Assembly (NCBI GenBank): GCA_002498455.1
Contig: DAHO01000095.1
Span: forward strand, 1 to 15,609
DNA from: Euryarchaeota archaeon UBA602
GTDB lineage: Archaea > Thermoplasmatota > Poseidoniia > Poseidoniales > Thalassarchaeaceae
Length of the DNA stretch: 15,609 bases
Reading direction: 5' to 3'
Part shown: positions 14,645 to 15,609 of the stretch, piece by piece
Layout of the letters: each line of letters opens with the position of its first letter
How positions within the stretch are numbered: the stretch's first letter is position 1
Made by a program: the position numbers and the translations under genes
Notes under the pieces: model-generated
What the model saw: only the letters and a program-made list of their open reading frames with translations
Database searches by the model: none
What the model was told of the DNA's origin: nothing

Positions 14645-14680
14645 AAGTGGGGTTTGGGGACTCGAAAATCCAAATTTAAT

Positions 14681-14695
14681 AGGAAAGTTTAAATA
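14681..14695 (+). promoter_or_regulatory. Archaeal BRE/TATA promoter of the SprT-like gene
   Basis: aggaaag followed by TTTAAATA (14688-14695) lies 23-30 bases before the ATG at 14718. This is the classical archaeal pattern: purine-rich BRE, TATA box, and a start of transcription that falls on the start codon, giving a leaderless mRNA. No Shine-Dalgarno sequence precedes the ATG, which agrees. It is the clearest promoter in the window. Confidence 0.75.
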
Positions 14696-14717
14696 TTAGT
14701 TTGCTAAGTTAGCACTT

Positions 14718-15251
14718 ATGTTTTGGAAATCGAAAAAAAAGAAATGGCCGAAGATTGACAGTTGCTCTGAAGTACAGACATTTGTGGATCAGATGTGCCT
14801 CGAGTACGATGTCCCCTCGATCAAAGTCATCGTCAAATCGAAGAATTGGGTTGAATGGTTCGCCGGAGTAGGAGTTTCAGCCTGTGCTTTTTGGCCAAAT
14901 GAAGGTGAGCCAGATGCAGGCTTTGGTAGATACATTGTCTTTGATGGCCAAACCTGTAGAATCTCGGGTAAGGACAGAAATGTCCCCGTCAAAATCAACC
15001 ACAGGGAACAGGTTGTAGTCAGAATCCACACGGTGATTCATGAGTTCATCCACCACTATTTCCATCATCACTTCGGCGTCAATACAGATGGGCATGGGTC
15101 GAGGTTTAGACAAATGGAAAAGAAAATGAATGCTGAATATGGGATTTATTTCTTCTATTCTTGGTCAAATTATGCCATCATATTCCACAACTTCTGGGGT
15201 TTTGGTTTCGGAAAGAGAAAACCAAATGCTGCAGATAGGGGGTGGATTTGA
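14718..15251 (+). CDS. SprT-like zinc metalloprotease domain protein
   Basis: 177 aa, cytoplasmic, with a Lys-rich N-terminus (KSKKKKW). The metal site is plain: HTVIHEFIHH gives His108-Glu109-x2-His112, and GHGSRF supplies a third His126 after a short loop. The spacing HExxH-x13-H with GHGxxF is that of SprT/Spartan proteases, which in eukaryotes cut DNA-protein crosslinks. Upstream of the site, RYIVFDG looks like the usual edge strand. The zinc-ribbon tail found in many SprT proteins is absent here; the C-terminus is aromatic and Gly-rich (HNFWGFGFGKRK). A Cys-rich zinc protein follows 9 bases downstream in the same unit and might supply that part in trans (inference). The region is AT-richer than ileS. 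The metalloprotease call is good; the DNA-repair role is only by family. Confidence 0.75.
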   Translation: MFWKSKKKKWPKIDSCSEVQTFVDQMCLEYDVPSIKVIVKSKNWVEWFAGVGVSACAFWPNEGEPDAGFGRYIVFDGQTCRISGKDRNVPVKINHREQVVVRIHTVIHEFIHHYFHHHFGVNTDGHGSRFRQMEKKMNAEYGIYFFYSWSNYAIIFHNFWGFGFGKRKPNAADRGWI

Positions 15252-15256
15252 GGTGA
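15250..15256 (+). promoter_or_regulatory. Ribosome binding site of the Cys-rich gene
   Basis: GAGGTGA overlaps the TGA stop of the SprT-like gene and ends 4 bases before the ATG at 15261, showing coupled translation from one transcript. Confidence 0.65.
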
Positions 15257-15260
15257 AAAA

Positions 15261-15608
15261 ATGAGTGAAAAAGAGAATGACGAATGGATTGAAAAAACTG
15301 TGACTTGCCCTGATTGTGACAGGGGTAGAGTTGCCCACTGGAAGGAAAGAAAATCAGGTAAACCAGCTTGGAGATATCACTTGCCTTGTACGACCTGTGG
15401 TGGTCAGTATGAGTCGGTGATTTGTCAACCAAAGTACTGTGAAATTGAGGGTTGCAGTAATCTTGCAGAGTTCCAATGCCAGGGTCACATATGTGTTGGA
15501 AATGGCTGGGTCTGTGTAGATCATTGGATTGAAGAAAACATCGGATTTAGCCAGTCTGGGTTCGCATGTATTACCTGCTGGCACGAAGTTGGCTCGGGTG
15601 GGCATTGA
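15261..15608 (+). CDS. Small Cys-rich zinc-binding protein, unknown function
   Basis: 115 aa with twelve Cys. Residues 16-46 look like a zinc ribbon: CPDCDRGR (Cys16, Cys19) paired with CTTCGG (Cys43, Cys46), as in DnaJ-type or other CxxC-CxxCGG fingers. The second half has Cys55, 60, 65, 73, 78, 85, His88, and a final CITC pair (Cys103, Cys106), enough for two more zinc sites; the pattern CEIEGCSNLAEFQC ... WVCVDHW resembles a B-box or treble-clef finger. There is no membrane span or signal peptide. It is complete, ending one base before the window edge. It follows the SprT-like gene with a strong ribosome site and is surely in the same operon. I do not recognise the family. It may bind nucleic acid or a protein partner of the protease. 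Confidence 0.75.
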   Translation: MSEKENDEWIEKTVTCPDCDRGRVAHWKERKSGKPAWRYHLPCTTCGGQYESVICQPKYCEIEGCSNLAEFQCQGHICVGNGWVCVDHWIEENIGFSQSGFACITCWHEVGSGGH

Positions 15609-15609
15609 G

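Overview
The window most likely comes from an archaeon of the Thermoplasmatota, and marine group II/III (Poseidoniia-like) is my best guess. Archaeal promoter signals support this: a TATA box TTTAAATA lies 23-30 bases before the ATG of the SprT-like gene, and another AT box sits at the same distance from two divergent starts. Genes at the head of transcripts look leaderless, while genes inside operons carry GAGG/AGGTGA ribosome sites. Further support is an aconitase-X protein of the kind used in the archaeal mevalonate pathway, a KaiC/RadA-like single-domain ATPase, and very tight gene packing. The phylum is inferred from gene content and style; no rRNA or tRNA gene is present to confirm it.

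Layout. 1-3334 (+): the 3' part of a membrane-anchored protein (outer domain, one membrane span, acidic and Pro-rich tail, zinc ribbon) followed closely by glmS. 3336-4345 (-): a KaiC-like ATPase followed by a small two-span membrane protein. 4395-4964 (+): a Maf-like nucleotide pyrophosphatase, divergent from the ATPase across a 49-base gap with one shared AT box. 4940-10208 (-): a four-gene run in the order nadE, aconitase X (large and small parts fused), NAD-dependent sugar epimerase/decarboxylase, BtpA-family TIM barrel. 10283-10768 (+): a Mpo1-like (DUF962) membrane protein. 10769-11395 (-): a heavy-metal-associated domain joined to a DUF4396 membrane domain. 11468-14635 (+): isoleucyl-tRNA synthetase. 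14718-15608 (+): a SprT-like zinc metalloprotease and a Cys-rich zinc-binding protein in one transcription unit.

The window is mainly housekeeping: amino-sugar synthesis (GlmS), sugar nucleotide conversion (epimerase), isoprenoid precursor synthesis (aconitase X, if it is phosphomevalonate dehydratase), NAD synthesis (NadE), nucleotide-pool cleaning (Maf) and translation (IleRS). The less understood parts are the KaiC-like/small membrane protein pair, the SprT-like/Cys-rich pair, and the first membrane protein. No mobile element, CRISPR array, integrase or RNA gene was seen. No stretch over 300 bases lacks a gene; the longest gap is 82 bases (14636-14717).

All three convergent junctions are extremely tight: 1 base apart inside a perfect hairpin (glmS end), a 25-base overlap (maf/BtpA), and abutting stop codons in TAATTA (Mpo1-like/DUF4396). 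This suggests a streamlined genome.
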